NCBI GenBank assembly: GCA_014925825.1
Contig: JACGCK010000007.1
Location: 868,001 to 932,000, forward strand
Source of the DNA: Pholiota molesta
Taxonomy: Eukaryota; Basidiomycota; Agaricomycetes; Agaricales; Strophariaceae
DNA: 64,000 nt
Direction: 5' to 3'
The notes under the pieces were generated by a model. The model was not told the DNA's origin. It worked only from the letters and a program-made list of their open reading frames with translations, and ran no database searches. Numbering within the stretch: position 1 is the stretch's first letter; the number at the start of each line of letters is the position of its first letter. Below are positions 22,270 through 33,785 of this stretch, in pieces. The position numbers were made by a program, and so were the translations under genes.

Positions 22270-22277
22270 CAATGAAC

Positions 22278-22444
22278 CCAACTTCCCACACCAGCTCAAA
22301 TCCTTCCTCTACACAAGACGTCACCCCAACCATGTTGTTCCTGCCAATGTCAATGCTTATGTCAAGTTCAGTGGCAAAATTCGTGTCTTCCATTCGGCAA
22401 TGACTCGTTTCTATGTATGCACCTAGTGATCTATGTGGCCCTGG
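22278..22444 (+). pseudogene. Plavaka-type transposase, C-terminal fragment
   Basis: The frame resumes as PNFPHQLKSFLYTRRHPNH, then KIRVFHSAMTRFY and, after a small shift, APSDLCGPG. This matches the conserved FHSA..RFYAPSDLCGPGGM segment near the C-terminus of Plavaka transposases. The reading ends at 22444, where the LTR of copia element C begins. The rest of the gene was not found beyond that element. Confidence 0.7.
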
Positions 22445-22706
22445 TGTTAGAGTTGCCTGTTTCAGTCTCAGCTGATGTGGTCACGTGTGATCACATGACA
22501 CACATGTATATAGCTGTAGAATGATGTCTGGAGTCCTTAGTTACTCACTTCGGACTCCAGGCAAGTAGCTAGTCCTGTTCCTCCTTAATACACACAGTTA
22601 CTCACTTCGGACTCCAGGCTCTCATAGCCGCTCTGTCTGATACATTGAGATGGCGAAACTCGCACAGCAGGTGTCTCGTCATGTCCCGAACTCACCACCT
22701 TTCACA
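22445..22706 (+). repeat. 5' LTR of copia C
   Basis: About 262 bp, TG...CA. It contains two copies of ACTTCGGACTCCAGGC and a CACATGACACACATGTATAT block. GGTTATGGGCCCCG just downstream is the likely primer-binding region. It differs from the 3' LTR by roughly a dozen substitutions and a few small indels, so the insertion is not recent. Confidence 0.8.
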
Positions 22707-22911
22707 GGTTATGGGCCCCGCGCACACAGCGCTTTAAACTCGTTTTCCAGCAACAGTCTCAACTTTCCATTTCCACACTCTCGCACATTTCGCTTGTACT
22801 CGACGCACCGTTGCTCCTACTGCCACGTCATCGCGTCAGAACGTTCATCGCACACCCCCACGCATCCTCTCTCACCGCCGCCACGTCATCTCGTTTCGTT
22901 CTTGCTCTATC

Positions 22912-25205
22912 ATGGCTTCTTCCTCTCTCCCCACCTGTGCCAAACTCAATGCCTCCAACTACCCAACTTGGTGTGGTGAAATGCAGGCTTGGCTATGCTC
23001 CCAGGGCGTTTGGCGCATCGTTTCTGGTCAATCCAAGGCCCCCACAGTCTCGTCGCCTCCCAAGGACGGAGAAGAGACTGCACTCGATGCCTGGTACCTC
23101 AAATCGGACAAGGCAGCTGGCTACATCTATCTGGCTGTGGATGAGAACCAGAAGATCCACTTTGCGACGATTTCAGACGATCCAGTAAAGATGTGGGCTG
23201 CCCTGGCTGCTGTACACCTCCAGAAACGTCCTGGTGCACGCTTCAATGCCTATGACGACCTCTTTTCGATCAGGAAGCAGGAAGACGAGACTCTGCAGTC
23301 TCTTATGAACAGGGTGGACACAGCTATCAACCGCATTCAGGACCTTCGGCCTAAGGACTTCACCCTCTCCAATCTAGATGATGAGCTGGCCAGCATGACA
23401 CTCATCAGGGTGCTTCCAGACGAGTTCAGCGCATTCGCTTCGTCTCTCCTGCTCTTGGACAAGCTGGAGAAGTCTACAATCCATCAGGCCTTCGTTACAG
23501 AGGAGTCCCAATGTCGCCATTGCGCCTCTGTCACTCCCAACGTCTCCTCTGCCCTTGCTGCATCGTCCTCGTCCTCTACAGCCTCCTCCACGCCTGAATG
23601 CACGTTCTGTGGCATTAAATGGCACATCGAACAGAATTGCAAGAAGTACCTCAAGTTCAAGGAAGATGCACGCAAAGAGGTCCGTCTCAACCGCTCCAAA
23701 CCCAAGGGGCACAAAGCGAGGCAAGCGGAGCAAACAACGCCAGAGTTCCCTGGAAATGCAAGTGCACTGTCAACTTTCGATCCTACCACTCTCCAGAGCG
23801 ACGCTGACTTCCATTGGCTCGCAGACACAGGCGCCACTAGTCATATGACGCCGCATCGCGCCTGGATGCGCAATTACACGCCCCACATCGTCCCAATCAA
23901 GCTAGCAGACCATACCATCATCTACTCAGCTGGCATGGGGAGTGTAGTGATTCATCCGGTCATAAAGGGTCAGGAAGTGCGTCCTGTAGAGCTTACTTGT
24001 GTACTGCATGTTCCCCAACTCCGCAACAATCTATTGGCTTGTTTATACCTCACTAAACACAAAGGGATCCGCTTGGAAGTCGATGACAGCACCATGTTCT
24101 TCAAACGCGACAGAACGACGCTCTTTACAGCTACTGTCAACTCCCAGAACTGCGGTATCCTGGACACTTCAACTGAGCCAGTTTCAGAGTATGCGAACGT
24201 GGCCTCAACTCTTCCAATGGACATCACACTTTGGCATCGTCGTTGCGCGCACCACAGCCATGCTACAATCAGGAAATTGATACAGGGTGATCTCGTCACT
24301 GGTCTCGTCGAAAGATGAACCCGACCCAATTTGCGAGGCATGCTTGGCAGGCAAAATGACCTCTGCACCATTTCCCAGCTCAACTAGACAATCCCTTGCA
24401 CCGCTTGAACTCATCCACTCTGACCTTCATGGACCTCTTCCTGTCCCCAGTCCTGAAGGATATCGCTACTGGATCACTTTCCTGGATGACCGCACCAAGC
24501 TGTATGCTGTACACTTCCTAAAACGCAAAAGCGACGCATTTGACGCATTTAAGACGTTCAAAGCCTATGCAGAGAACCAGGTCAATGCGAAAATCAAGGC
24601 TCTGCAGGATGACAAGGGAGGAGAGTATATGTCGGCCGCATTCCTCAAATTCACTGATCAGTGCGGTATTACACGACGCCACAGCACCAGGAATCGCCCC
24701 CAGCAGAACGGAGTCGCAGAGCATGCTAATCGCACCATTTCTGACCATGCTACAGCCATGCTCAATGAATCCAACCTCCCTGGTTCGTTCTGGGCCTATG
24801 CGGTCGCTGCCTATGTCCATGTCTGGAATCGCCTCCCTACGTCGCCTCTGCCTGGTACAACGCCCTACACTGCTTGGTTCAACAAGAAACCGGACATTAG
24901 CCATTTCCGAGTCTTTGGGTGCACTGCCTATGTCTATATTCAGTGAGATCAGCACAAATCGCTCCAATCGCACATGGAGAAGTGCATCTTTGTTGGCTAT
25001 CCATCTGGCTACAAGGGCTGGCAGTTCTACAATCCGGTCACTAGGAAGTTTATCATCTCAGAACGAGCTATCTTCGACGAAAGGAGCTTTCCAGGCCTCA
25101 AGTGCACGTCTCCAGTCGACCTGACGCCTGTTGGCACTCCTGCGACCTTCCCAGACGTACTGGATTCCGGGGGGGATGACAACTTTGTTCGAAAGCCACA
25201 ACCAG
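22912..25205 (+). pseudogene. copia C gag-protease-integrase
   Basis: Starts with ATG in MASSSLPTCAKLNASNYPTW, a usual copia gag opening. Gag carries one CCHC knuckle (CTFCGIKWHIEQNC, about 23602-23643). The aspartic protease motif is HWLADTGATSHM (about 23812). The GAG-pre-integrase segment LWHRRCAHHSHATIRKL and CEACLAGKM form the zinc-binding end of integrase. The catalytic region contains IHSDLHGPL, DDKGGEY and PQQNGVAEHANRT. A frameshift near 24309 results from loss of about 8 nt in a GTCTCGTC repeat, by comparison with the copy at 28641-28666. A TGA at 24944-24946 (VYIQ*DQHKSL) fits CGA to TGA. Coding stops at about 25205, where the KDZ sequence begins, so no reverse transcriptase remains. 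Confidence 0.85.
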
Positions 25206-26638
25206 GTCAGCCAGATGTTACAAATGCTAAACCTTGCAAAATGGTTGTAATTGATGGAGCTGTTATGGGTCCTGTGGTATTTTTCCCCAAATATTCTTTA
25301 TTTATTTATCAACTTATAAGTGATTTTTATAGCATTGTGCTTTTGAAAACTGCACCAATGACTTACGCAATGCTCGAGGTGGTGCATTTTGTGAACAACA
25401 TGAACAAGAGTATGGTTCAAGGTATTATATTTGATTTATGGCAATTCTATAATATTAACTATATAATAGATGCCGTATTGTGAACTGTGATGGAGAACGA
25501 GAGCCACACAGTCTAGCCTGTCAGGAACATGCTTCCGAGTGGAAGCGACACCAAGCTTACAAAAGCAAGACAACAATTAATGGTATACGTCGTATCATTC
25601 AGCATCCTACTGACATTCAACCTTGGCAACACAATCGTGCACAACGGCTACACCAACCACATGATGAAGAACAAGTTATCCATGGTCTCCGTCATTACTT
25701 CTCACCCAGCAAATTCTACTGTGTTGAAACCATTTGTACACCATGTGGTGTGGTTTTAGCATGGACTTTGTTTGATAAATCCGAGTCCCCAACTCAAATT
25801 CTCAATTGGTTGGACACAATTGTCTATCCAAATAAAGAAGATCGGCCTGCATATATCTGTATTGATAAAGCCTGTTTGGTAAGTAGTATATTTTTTAATT
25901 GGACTTGGAGTTGATCAGTACCTTAGGTTTTGCGAAGTCTTGCTCTGCGACCAAATTATTGGAATGAGTGGTCTCAAACTACTCGTTTCATTGTAGACTC
26001 TTATCATTATATCAATCACAAGGCCACTGATGAGCTTTGCAGAACTTACTATAATCCTACACCTGATAGTGGTGAGTTGGTTGGAGAATGCACTGATGAT
26101 GATGGAAATACTTATAAAGTATATCTCTTTCTTTTATATATTCTGATATTGATACAACTTCTTCTTTATCTAGGTTCGCGAATTCAATACAGAAGCTAGT
26201 GAGCAGCTGAATGCATGGATGACTGGATTCAATTTGATTCTCAAGTGCATGGTATCCAAGAACTTCAAATGGTTCTTGCATTCAATGCTATTCTACCATG
26301 CCAAACACGTTCTTATCAAGATTGAAAAGCAAAAAGAAGCTGAAAGGAAAAAGGCATCCAACAATGTCAATGAACCACTACCACCAAGGGACCCAACCCC
26401 TAGCTTGTCTGATGGTGAAGAGGATGATGAAGATGATGATCAATCCACAAGCTCAGAAGAAAGTGAAGAGGATGAGGAAATTCAAGAAACTAGTAGTGAG
26501 GCAACAGAAGAGACTGAGTCAGAAGAGAATACATCAGAAAGTGAAGAGTTGGATAATGAGGAAGAAGAAGATGATGATGAAGAGATGATTAGTGAGGAAG
26601 AAGATGAAGATGAAGATGGAGAATCTAATAGTGATTGA
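25206..26638 (+). CDS. KDZ transposase, C-terminal half (cysteine-cluster type), five exons, open
   Basis: Exons 25206-25276, 25333-25421, 25470-25878, 25927-26118 and 26174-26638 join in frame with GT..AG introns of 48-57 bp. The product begins VTNAKPCKMVVIDGAVMGPV and continues through a cysteine/histidine cluster (CAFENCTNDL, FCEQHEQEYGSRC). The transposase core follows: HYFSPSKFYCVETICTPCGV, YICIDKACLVL, FIVDSYHYINHKATDELC and EQLNAWMTGFNLILK, ending MLFYHAKHVL. The tail is strongly acidic (Glu/Asp/Ser runs, about 26395-26630). These are hallmarks of the KDZ family with the CxC cysteine cluster, described from fungi such as Coprinopsis and Laccaria. The N-terminal domain is missing. The part present has no stop, so it is younger or less mutated than most of its neighbours. 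Confidence 0.75.
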
Positions 26639-26689
26639 ATTGTATATGATATTCTATTACACAGAATTGATAAATATAAGCTCAAATGG

Positions 26690-27275
26690 TGTTAGAGAAA
26701 TATAGTCAAATAGTGGAAAGTGATACAAAGTGGTGGCAAGTGGTAAAAACTAGTGGTAAGTAGTGGAAATAGTAGTGGCTGCTGGTGGCAACTAGTGGAA
26801 AGTAGTGGTGGAAGTGGTGGAAAGTAGTGGAAAGTAGTGGAGGAGGTGGTGGAAGCTAGTGACAAGTGGTGGAAGAGGTGGTACAAGTGGTGGCAACTGG
26901 TGGAAGTAGTGGAAACCAGTGGCAAGTAGTGGAAGAGGTGGTGGAAACTGGTGGCAACTGGTGGCAAGTGGTGGAAGTGGTGGAGACTGGTGGTGGCAAG
27001 TGGTGGAAACTGATGGAAAGTGGTGGAAAGTGGTGGAAGTGGTGGAAACTGGTGGAAACTAGTGGTGGAAGTAGTGGAAACTGGTGGCAAGTGGTGGAAG
27101 TGGTGGTGGCGACTGGTGGAAACTGGTGGAAACTGGTGGCAAGTGGTGGAGGAAGTGGTGGAAACTGGTGGAAACTGGTGGATTTTACTAGTCTAGTACT
27201 AATCCGGTGGATTCCACCGGATTTCCACCGGAATCCACCGGAATCCGCCGGAAACTGGTAACTAAAACTGGTGGA
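26690..27275. repeat. GTGGTGGAAACTGGTGG-type subterminal array
   Basis: About 580 bp of short degenerate G/T/A repeats (GGTGGAAACTGGTGG, GGTGGCAAGTGG), ending in TCCACCGGAATCCACCGG. Long open frames through it on both strands are low-complexity artefacts. Confidence 0.8.
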
Positions 27276-27289
27276 GTGGTAAGTAGTGA

Positions 27290-27905
27290 GGAAATGGGCG
27301 CATCCACTCCAGATGACATCGAATTCATGCGCACTGTTCCCTACCTCAGCTGCATCGGTTCCCTCCAGTATCTTGCCTCTATGACTCGCAGTGACATCGC
27401 TCAAGTCGTCGCCTACCTAGCGCGTTTCAACAGCAATCCAGGTCCGAAACACTGGGCAGCAGTCAAACATCTATTGCGCTATCTCAAGGGAACACTAGAG
27501 CACAAGCTGCACTACTCTGGCGAGCTGGGTCCAGACATGTTCACCACCTACTGTGATGCGTCTCATGGCGATTGCAAAGACACCGGATGCTCTACAGGTG
27601 GTTATGTGACTCTCATGGCTGGTGGTGCAATTGGCTGGAGCAGCAAACTGCAGGGAATTGTCACTCTCTCCACTACTGAAGCAGAGTTCATTGCAGCTGT
27701 TGAAGCAGGCAAGGAGATTGCATGGATGCGCAACATTCTGCGTGAATTTGGCTACACCATTGGCCAGCTTTCCACTCTCATGACAAGATCATCCATCCTT
27801 CCTACATTCCCACTGCTGAGCAAGTTGCAGACATTCTCAACAAGGCTCTACCAGCTACCAAGGTTGCATTCTGCAGAGAGCAGATGGGCATTTATCTTTA
27901 GAGTA
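27290..27905 (+). pseudogene. copia C RNase H region
   Basis: Continues copia C after the KDZ insertion: GASTPDDIEFMRTVPYLSCI, then GSLQYLASMTRSDIAQVVAY, YCDASHGDCKDTGCSTGGYV and LSTTEAEFIAAVEAGKEIAW, the usual RNase H end of copia polyproteins. After ILREFGYT the frame degenerates and the expected Asn/Gln/Ser motif is lost through a deletion near 27775. The 3' LTR follows at 27959. Confidence 0.8.
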
Positions 27906-27958
27906 TCTTTCTATATTTGTTTCTCTTTCTTTCTGAGACTGTTCAGATCATGGGGGGA

Positions 27959-28218
27959 TGTTAGAGTTGCCTATTTCAGTCTCAGCTGATGTGGTCACAT
28001 GTAATCACATGACACACATGTATGTAGCTGTAGAACGACGTCTGGAGTCCTTAGTTCACTTCGGACTCCAGGCAAGTAGCTAGCTCTGTTCCTCCTCAAT
28101 ACACTTCAGTTACTCACTTCGGACTCCAGGCTCTCATAGCCGTTCTGTCTGATACATTGAGACGGCGAAACTCACTGAGCAGGTGTCTCATCCATTCCCG
28201 GACTCACCATGTTCCACA
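27959..28218 (+). repeat. 3' LTR of copia C
   Basis: Matches the 5' LTR along its length, with a 4-bp deletion at TAGTTCACTTCGG. It also serves as the left LTR of the partial copy that follows. Confidence 0.8.
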
Positions 28219-28730
28219 CACTTACACGCCCCACATCATCCCAATCAAGCTCGCAGACCATACCATCATCTACTTGGCTGGAATGGGGAGTGTAGTGATT
28301 CATCCGGTGATAAAGGGCCAGGAAGTGCGTCCTGTAGAGCTTACTCGTGTACTGCATGTTCCCCAACTCCACAACAATCTATTGGCATGTTTATACCTCA
28401 CTAAACGCAAAGGGATCCGCTTGGAAGTTGATGACAGCACCATGTTCTTTAAATGCGACAGAACGACGCTCTTTACGGCTACTGTCAACTCCCAGAACTG
28501 CGGTATGGATGCCAGTTTCAGAGTATGCAAACGCGGCCTCAACTCTTCTGATGGACATCACACTTTGGCATCGTTGTTGCATGCACCACAGCCATGCTAC
28601 GATCAGGAAATTGATACAGGGCGATCTAGTCACCGGTCTCGTCGTCTCGTCGAAAGATGAGCCCGATCCGATCTAGTCACCGGTCTCATCGTCTCGTCGA
28701 AAGATGAGCCCGATCCAATTTGCGTAGATA
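28219..28730 (+). mobile_element. partial second internal region of copia C (gag deleted)
   Basis: Directly after the LTR, sequence equal to 23870-24340 resumes at TTACACGCCCCACATC: protease-distal and GAG-pre-integrase regions (HTIIYLAGMGSVVIHPV, LHVPQLHNNLLACLYLTK). A 40-bp tail around 28641-28720 is duplicated in tandem. Gag and the start of the protease are absent. The LTR-internal-LTR-internal order indicates a tandem (shared-LTR) arrangement, later deleted. Confidence 0.75.
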
Positions 28731-28739
28731 TGCATGTTT

Positions 28740-29330
28740 CAATTCAACAACTTCACAAAGCATTATTAGTCTACTAATGTAGCTGTTACCATCAAAAATG
28801 ATTGATGTTGGCCCTCCACAACCTTTATATGGTGCACCAGCATCAAACACCATCACTGCTGAGCTGACTGTCTCAATTGATAGTGCCTGTTTACCTTTTC
28901 TGCATATACTGTACTGAAATGACCAAGTCTTCAGGTCACACATCACAGGGCCCCATGAAGTGAAGAGATTTTGAGCCTTGTCACAGTCCCAAAAAAAATT
29001 TGAAGGGTTCATGAGGGATTTTTTTCAGCATTAGTTATAAAAAAAACTTCTAGCCTGTGGCAGCATAAATTTGAAGAGATTTTTTGGTTGTCACACTTGG
29101 GAATTAATTTTGAAGAGATAACTATTTTTGGTCACACAAATTTGCCAAAAGGATACTGGTATATTCCATATTGATATCAAACAATACATATCCTTCTACA
29201 AAGAAACAACACCAAAGCCCATCACTTCCTTTCTCTGTCACTTTCCCGATTCCCCAAAATATAAGGAAGGAAAATATCCCATGCCACCAAACTGCCGATA
29301 TGTAACCATGTGGAGAAGGACAATAGGGGC
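28740..29330 (+). pseudogene. fragment of a Helitron accessory gene
   Basis: 28790-28900 and 29140-29320 are homologous to exon 3 of the accessory gene at 51610-52659. Shared protein phrases include DIKQYISFYKETTPKPITSF and FPDSPKYKEGKYPM against VEQYISFYKDSTPKPFTSF. The fragment is interrupted by stops and by unrelated sequence between 28900 and 29140. No Helitron terminus was found beside it. Confidence 0.65.
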
Positions 29331-30420
29331 ACAGGGGAGTGTAGCACGCACATGTGATGGCAAGCCAGGGAATAAGAAACTAAAAATAGAGCACCTAAGT
29401 GTGTGCACTCAAGTGCATATGCGCACAGACAAAATTCCAATGCAGTAAGTGTGCAATTAATATTCAGAACTTGCTCCGTACATATGAGAGACCTTCTAGA
29501 TGGGGAATCTGCATTTTTGACACTATCATACTTGCTCCACATGCTCACACTCACACTCAGTCTGTCACACTCGCGCTCACACTCACACTCACCCATTCAC
29601 ACTTATACCTGTTGGACTTAGCAATTGTTTGGACTTAGTAGCATGTAGTATAGCTTGCAAAGAATTTATTCAAGTTATGTTAGGTTGACTATTAGTATGC
29701 ATTACTACATTTGCAAGTATCTGTATGGATCATCTTGCAAGCTTTGGAGAAAGTTATTAAGTAAGGCCTCTGTATAATAATCTAAATAATTGACATCGGA
29801 AGCTGCTTCCCCACCAGTAGTGTTGGCAAGTGAGAAATCTGCACCCATAGTCCGAGTTAGAACAGTGTTATGGGATGGCAAAGAAGGTGGGACCTCTGGC
29901 TGGTGAGCTTGTGGGAAGAGATTAGCTCCACCCATTATATCAGAAAATGGTGCATTGGTTGGTTCTGGTGCAAAATAATGTGGGGCTGCTGCTATATTGT
30001 TCAATCAACATTATGTAGCATCCTCTGATTGAATTTTCTGGTCACTTTTTATTGGGTCATCAAAGCCAGAAACATCCAAGTTCAGTGGCGGCAGTGACAT
30101 CCGATGATGGTGAAATAGATCCAGCCTCTGTTGAAGCTATACCCAGACATAAGGATTTATTAGAAAAGTGTATAATCAGGCTTAAACATGAAGACACACT
30201 AATTTTGGTAACTGAAATCTTTGATACTGCCTCAGCTCTAGTTCTTTTTGAGACTCCTGTGACCGCCACCTTCCCACTCAAACTTGATTGAGCCTTGGAT
30301 AAATTTTCCTTGCCCGGCTTTGATGTGATACTATTTTTGTGGCTTTGAGCTGCTTGATTTTGGTGGTGTTCTCTTTTTGAGCAGTTTTCAGTGATTTGAG
30401 CTCTTGGTCAACAGCACTGA
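29331..30420. other. no assignable gene; short CA/CT-rich microsatellite
   Basis: 29540-29610 is a simple repeat (ACACTCACACTC units). On the minus strand, an open frame at 30004-29705 (ALLNNFLQSLQDDPYRYLQ) and a coiled-coil-like stretch near 30420-30330 (SAVDQELKSLKTAQKENTTK) may be remains of one hypothetical gene divergent from the Myb-like gene. Stops separate them and I cannot assign a family. Confidence 0.3.
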
Positions 30421-30750
30421 GTGGAGTCCTTTACCCTCCCCCACATAAGTTCACTGGAGTCCACTGAACAGGGCCTGTTCGGTAACTCCAGAATTGATCC
30501 CATTTTCTGCCAAATTCAACCTGTCTGACTTTGATCCCAGAACAGGTTGGAAACCATGTGGGATCAAAGTTGGATGGTCTGTTCAGCAACATCCCATGTG
30601 GGATGGTCACATTACAGTGTGTTACAGCCAGTGACACGATGTGAGCGCGACATGCATTCGATGTGCTGGCTCTCTATTTATCATGTATCTCATCTAATAC
30701 TACCCTAATCACTGTTATTTTTCCTGTTACTGCTTTATATTACCCCTCTG

Positions 30751-31025
30751 TAATGGCAACTCCAACTACTGCTAGTGTCCACTCCTTGGAAAACAAACAA
30801 AACATCCCTCTCAAGCCCAAGAAGATTCCTGTCCCCAAGAAGGAGAAACAGTCTACAGCACCTCCAAAAAAAGCAAAATGGAGTACTGCTGATAATGCCA
30901 CACTCATTGAGGCCCTCAAGCAGCAGGCTAGGCTTGGAAATCAAGCTGACAACAGCTGAAAACAAGTCATCTGGATGGCTGCTGAGACCACTTTGCGTGG
31001 CAGTGAGCTTGCAAGCAGAGGTGCC
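30751..31025 (+). pseudogene. Myb/SANT-like DNA-binding protein, N-terminal exon, split by a KDZ transposon
   Basis: Starts at the ATG of MATPTTASVHSLENKQ and, after a basic Pro/Lys leader, enters a Myb/SANT-like helix set: KWSTADNATLIEALKQQAR and, after a stop, KQVIWMAAETTLRGSELASR. The TGA at 30957-30959 stands where the family has Trp (DNSWK), so TGG to TGA is likely. The exon is cut at GAGGTGCC (31018-31025), and the reading continues after the identical 8 bp at 35907-35914. Proteins of this type are common in agaricomycetes, often multi-copy; some accompany Harbinger-like transposons, but no such transposase is seen here. Confidence 0.65.
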
Positions 31026-31314
31026 TAGTGTTTGAGGGTTTAGTCTTAAGACTACCAAAAAACCAAGACTGGACCAGACCAAGACTCCAAAAGACCGGAA
31101 AATGAAAGACCAGAAAAGACCAAGACCATGGTCCAGTTCTCCGGTCCATTGTCATTTCAAAATTAGGGGAGACTGATAAAAGACCGGTTGAACCAGTCTT
31201 AACCAGTTTTTTGCCTTGGGTAATGCATCCAAATTTTAGTACTTAATTATACCTTTCCAGCGAGCCTAAAATCATAATTTTTGGATAAGATCTGACAATG
31301 TTATTAACAAATGC

Positions 31315-33785
31315 ATGTTTTCTACTCTTTTTCTACTCATTCCAATTATTTTATTCATTTCTCAGTCATTTCGAGGGCATCTGGATGTTGGAAACACTGA
31401 CATCAAAAGCACGGCAATCACCACGGCAGCAAATTCCAGCACGGCGGCAAACCCCGCCGTGTCTTCCAGGGATCACAATGACACAATGGCCCGCCTCCGT
31501 CATTTCTCCTCAATGCAGTTTGTTGTAGCTCTGGAGGGCTTGAAATCCCACCCTGCCTTTTGTGATTTTACTCTTAATAACATCTTCCGTTATGCGAGAT
31601 TTGTAGGCCACCTCAAACGAGACATTTTGCAGCCACAACCGTTGGATCAAAGTGATTTCAATGTAGCACCAAACATTCTTCCTCCTAGTATCACTTGTTT
31701 CTTGCACAAAGCCCTAGAGATTCCATTGGAGTTTGTACAGGATAGTTGGGACATACTGAAGGACTACCTCTGGGATTGTAAGAAGATGCAACTGAATAAA
31801 GACGACTATGAGACCTTTAAGAAATATGGATGGGAAAAAGGAATTAGTGAGCAAGGCCTATTAGAAGTAAGACTGCATTAGGTTAACCAGTTAATATACC
31901 ACTTAGCTGCTATGACAATGTTTCCGCCTTCAAACCGATGCATAAATGATGCCTGTGCAAATGAAAATCCGCTGAAAAAGGAGAAAGCATGACGAGTACT
32001 CATATACACTCTTGCAAATGGTGTTCAGCCTGGTTGGGCCATTCATACTTATTGCCCTAGTATGAAGATTCTACTACATAGCTCTATCTTTCCCTCTAAT
32101 AAATTAATAGCATGTTTCACCTATTATCACAGCAATTTTAGTGTTGGTGATGGGCAGCATACGTACTATTCAGACATGCCGGATTTTATCGAAGTTGGAG
32201 AACATCAGTTTGTCAAGCAAGTTCTAGCGAGGATGTGGATAAATAATTTACTGCTCGGATGGTTTGTCTAAATCTCTATATTTAATACTAACTTGATACT
32301 GGAGCACTCAATTAAGTACATAGGGTCTTGGCATCAAACTCAGCTAAAGGATATGATATGGTGCTGTCCAATAAGGATTACCTGAATGACGGTGAATGGC
32401 AGTTTGTTCCTTGCCTCAGGATGGAGCATGTTTGGGATGCCTTCACTTTGGTATCCCTTCTCGATGACGGGAAGCGGTACCAACAACGACTTCAAGTTCT
32501 CCATACTGGCCTGCAAAAAGATCGATTCACAAAAGCAATGGAGGAACGGAACAAGGATACAATCTATAATGGGCAGCCAGATATGGTACGCCATGCCTGT
32601 GATAAATGTTTTAGGACATACAAAACTGTTGATGGCAAAATCCTTGAGTTGAGTTATTGGCAAGCAGCTACTAGTGTTTTAACTTTCTAGTAGACACAGT
32701 GCAACCAATAGTTGGCGATGGATTGAGCATGGGCCGCCCATGCTGTGGTGTATTCCGTTGCACGGAACCTCTTCAGAGCAACCGACATTGCTTCTGCTTT
32801 ACACACTTTGATGAGCATCAAAAATGTGCAATTGTTGGCTGTGAAGCACCTGTTGTGTCTCAAGGTACTGCAGGCGAAGGATCAAAAACATGCTCAAATG
32901 CCGAACATAGAAAAATGGAGGCACAGAATAAGGAGAGAAGCACCTCAACATTTATTCTCAAGGAACGATTCAAAAAGATGCAAATTTCCCATCCTACTGA
33001 ATTTTTTGCGGGTGGCACAGCCAATCTCGCAGTTACTGCACCTGGCGAGGTCCCTGTCCCAGCCACAACATCTGACTCGGCAATGGCAGACGATGTTGAA
33101 GAGCATCAAGAGTGGTTTGAAGTTAGCAACAGTGGTCGGGTCATTATCCGGAATGAACCTGATCCTGGTACAATTGGTGTAGATGATGGTGCTGTCGAAC
33201 CTTGTCCATCGAAGGCCACATCTGGAAATTGTGTGGTAAAAGCTCAGTTTGGCCAGCGCCGCACCCATAATGAGCAGACATTGGTACGCCCATGTGGTAT
33301 GATTTATGCGCAGGCCACAATGTTTGGTGCTGAGGCAGTATCCAACTTTTTGGTGTGTTCAAACTTTGCGGTCTTATTTATTGATCTATTCAGTATTAAC
33401 CAACTATTATTTGATACCCATCCATTTTGACATACTAGGTGATGATTAAAAACGCTTTCTCGGTGCCTGGAGCATCAAAGCCAGAGCACATTTTCTACGA
33501 CACCAACTGTCAAGCTCGAAAGCAAGCAGAGAAAGACCCTTGGTTTGCAGACATTGGCATGTGTGTCGATGTATGGCACTTTCTTAACAAACATGCACAG
33601 TCAGATGCATACTGCCAAGAATTTTGCTCGGCTGCTGGATTTCCAGAGCTTCTTGACAAGTCAGGAAAATGGCTTTCCGAAAGCTTGCCCATAAATCACC
33701 CGCAACACGGCCTTTGGTGGAGTATTCATTGCATTGGGATTCAGAAGCCTCCTGTGACCATAAGTGTACTTGATCACGCCACGTA
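31315..33785 (+). pseudogene. KDZ transposase with cysteine clusters, degraded and 3'-truncated
   Basis: The N-terminal part (31400-31880) contains FVGHLKRDILQPQPLDQSDF and the DSWDILKDYLWDCK helix. Next, RCINDACANENPLKKEK and the downstream HTYC begin a cysteine cluster, with an in-frame TGA near 31991. A second block has EWQFVPCLRMEHVWDAFTLV and SLLDDGKRYQQRLQV. A third (32720-32900) is a zinc cluster (GRPCCGVFRCTEPL, FCFTHFDEH, IVGCEAP). The core reads RTHNEQTLVRPCGMIYAQAT, an intron (about 33354-33438), and HIFYDTNCQARKQAEKDPWF followed by VDVWHFLNKHAQSDAYCQEF. The order is that of KDZ transposases with CxC clusters. After HGLWWSIHCIG (about 33735) the frame is lost, so the C-terminus is missing. 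Confidence 0.75.

Larger units (their letters stand above)
25206..27289 (+). mobile_element. KDZ-type DNA transposon remnant inside copia C
   Basis: Consists of the C-terminal half of a KDZ-family gene (25206-26638) followed by an array of GTGGTGGAAACTGG-type repeats (26690-27270) that probably forms its right subterminal region. No left terminus is present, and copia sequence missing between the two flanks includes the entire reverse transcriptase. The insertion was therefore accompanied or followed by a deletion. The right junction is near 27285-27295. Confidence 0.6.
22445..28218 (+). mobile_element. Ty1/copia LTR retrotransposon C, with an internal KDZ insertion
   Basis: The 5' LTR is 22445-22706 and the 3' LTR 27959-28218; both start TGTTAGAGTTGCC and end near CACA. 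A purine tract (TGGGGGGA, 27951-27958) immediately precedes the 3' LTR. The internal region encodes gag, protease, integrase and RNase H. The reverse transcriptase is missing because a KDZ transposon remnant occupies 25206-27289. The 5' flank is the Plavaka gene; the expected duplication is not found on the right because a partial second internal region follows the 3' LTR directly. Confidence 0.85.

Noticed and set aside
26692..27404. Long open frames on both strands through the GGTGG/CCACC repeat (Pro/Ser/Thr- and Gly/Trp-rich)
   Set aside because: They are low-complexity by-products of the repeat unit and have no start context, domain or splice structure.
30431..30640. GGGCCTGTTCGGTAAC...CTGTTCAGCAAC considered as a Harbinger-like TIR pair around the Myb-like gene
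   Set aside because: The two phrases are direct rather than inverted, and no partner terminus or transposase was found.
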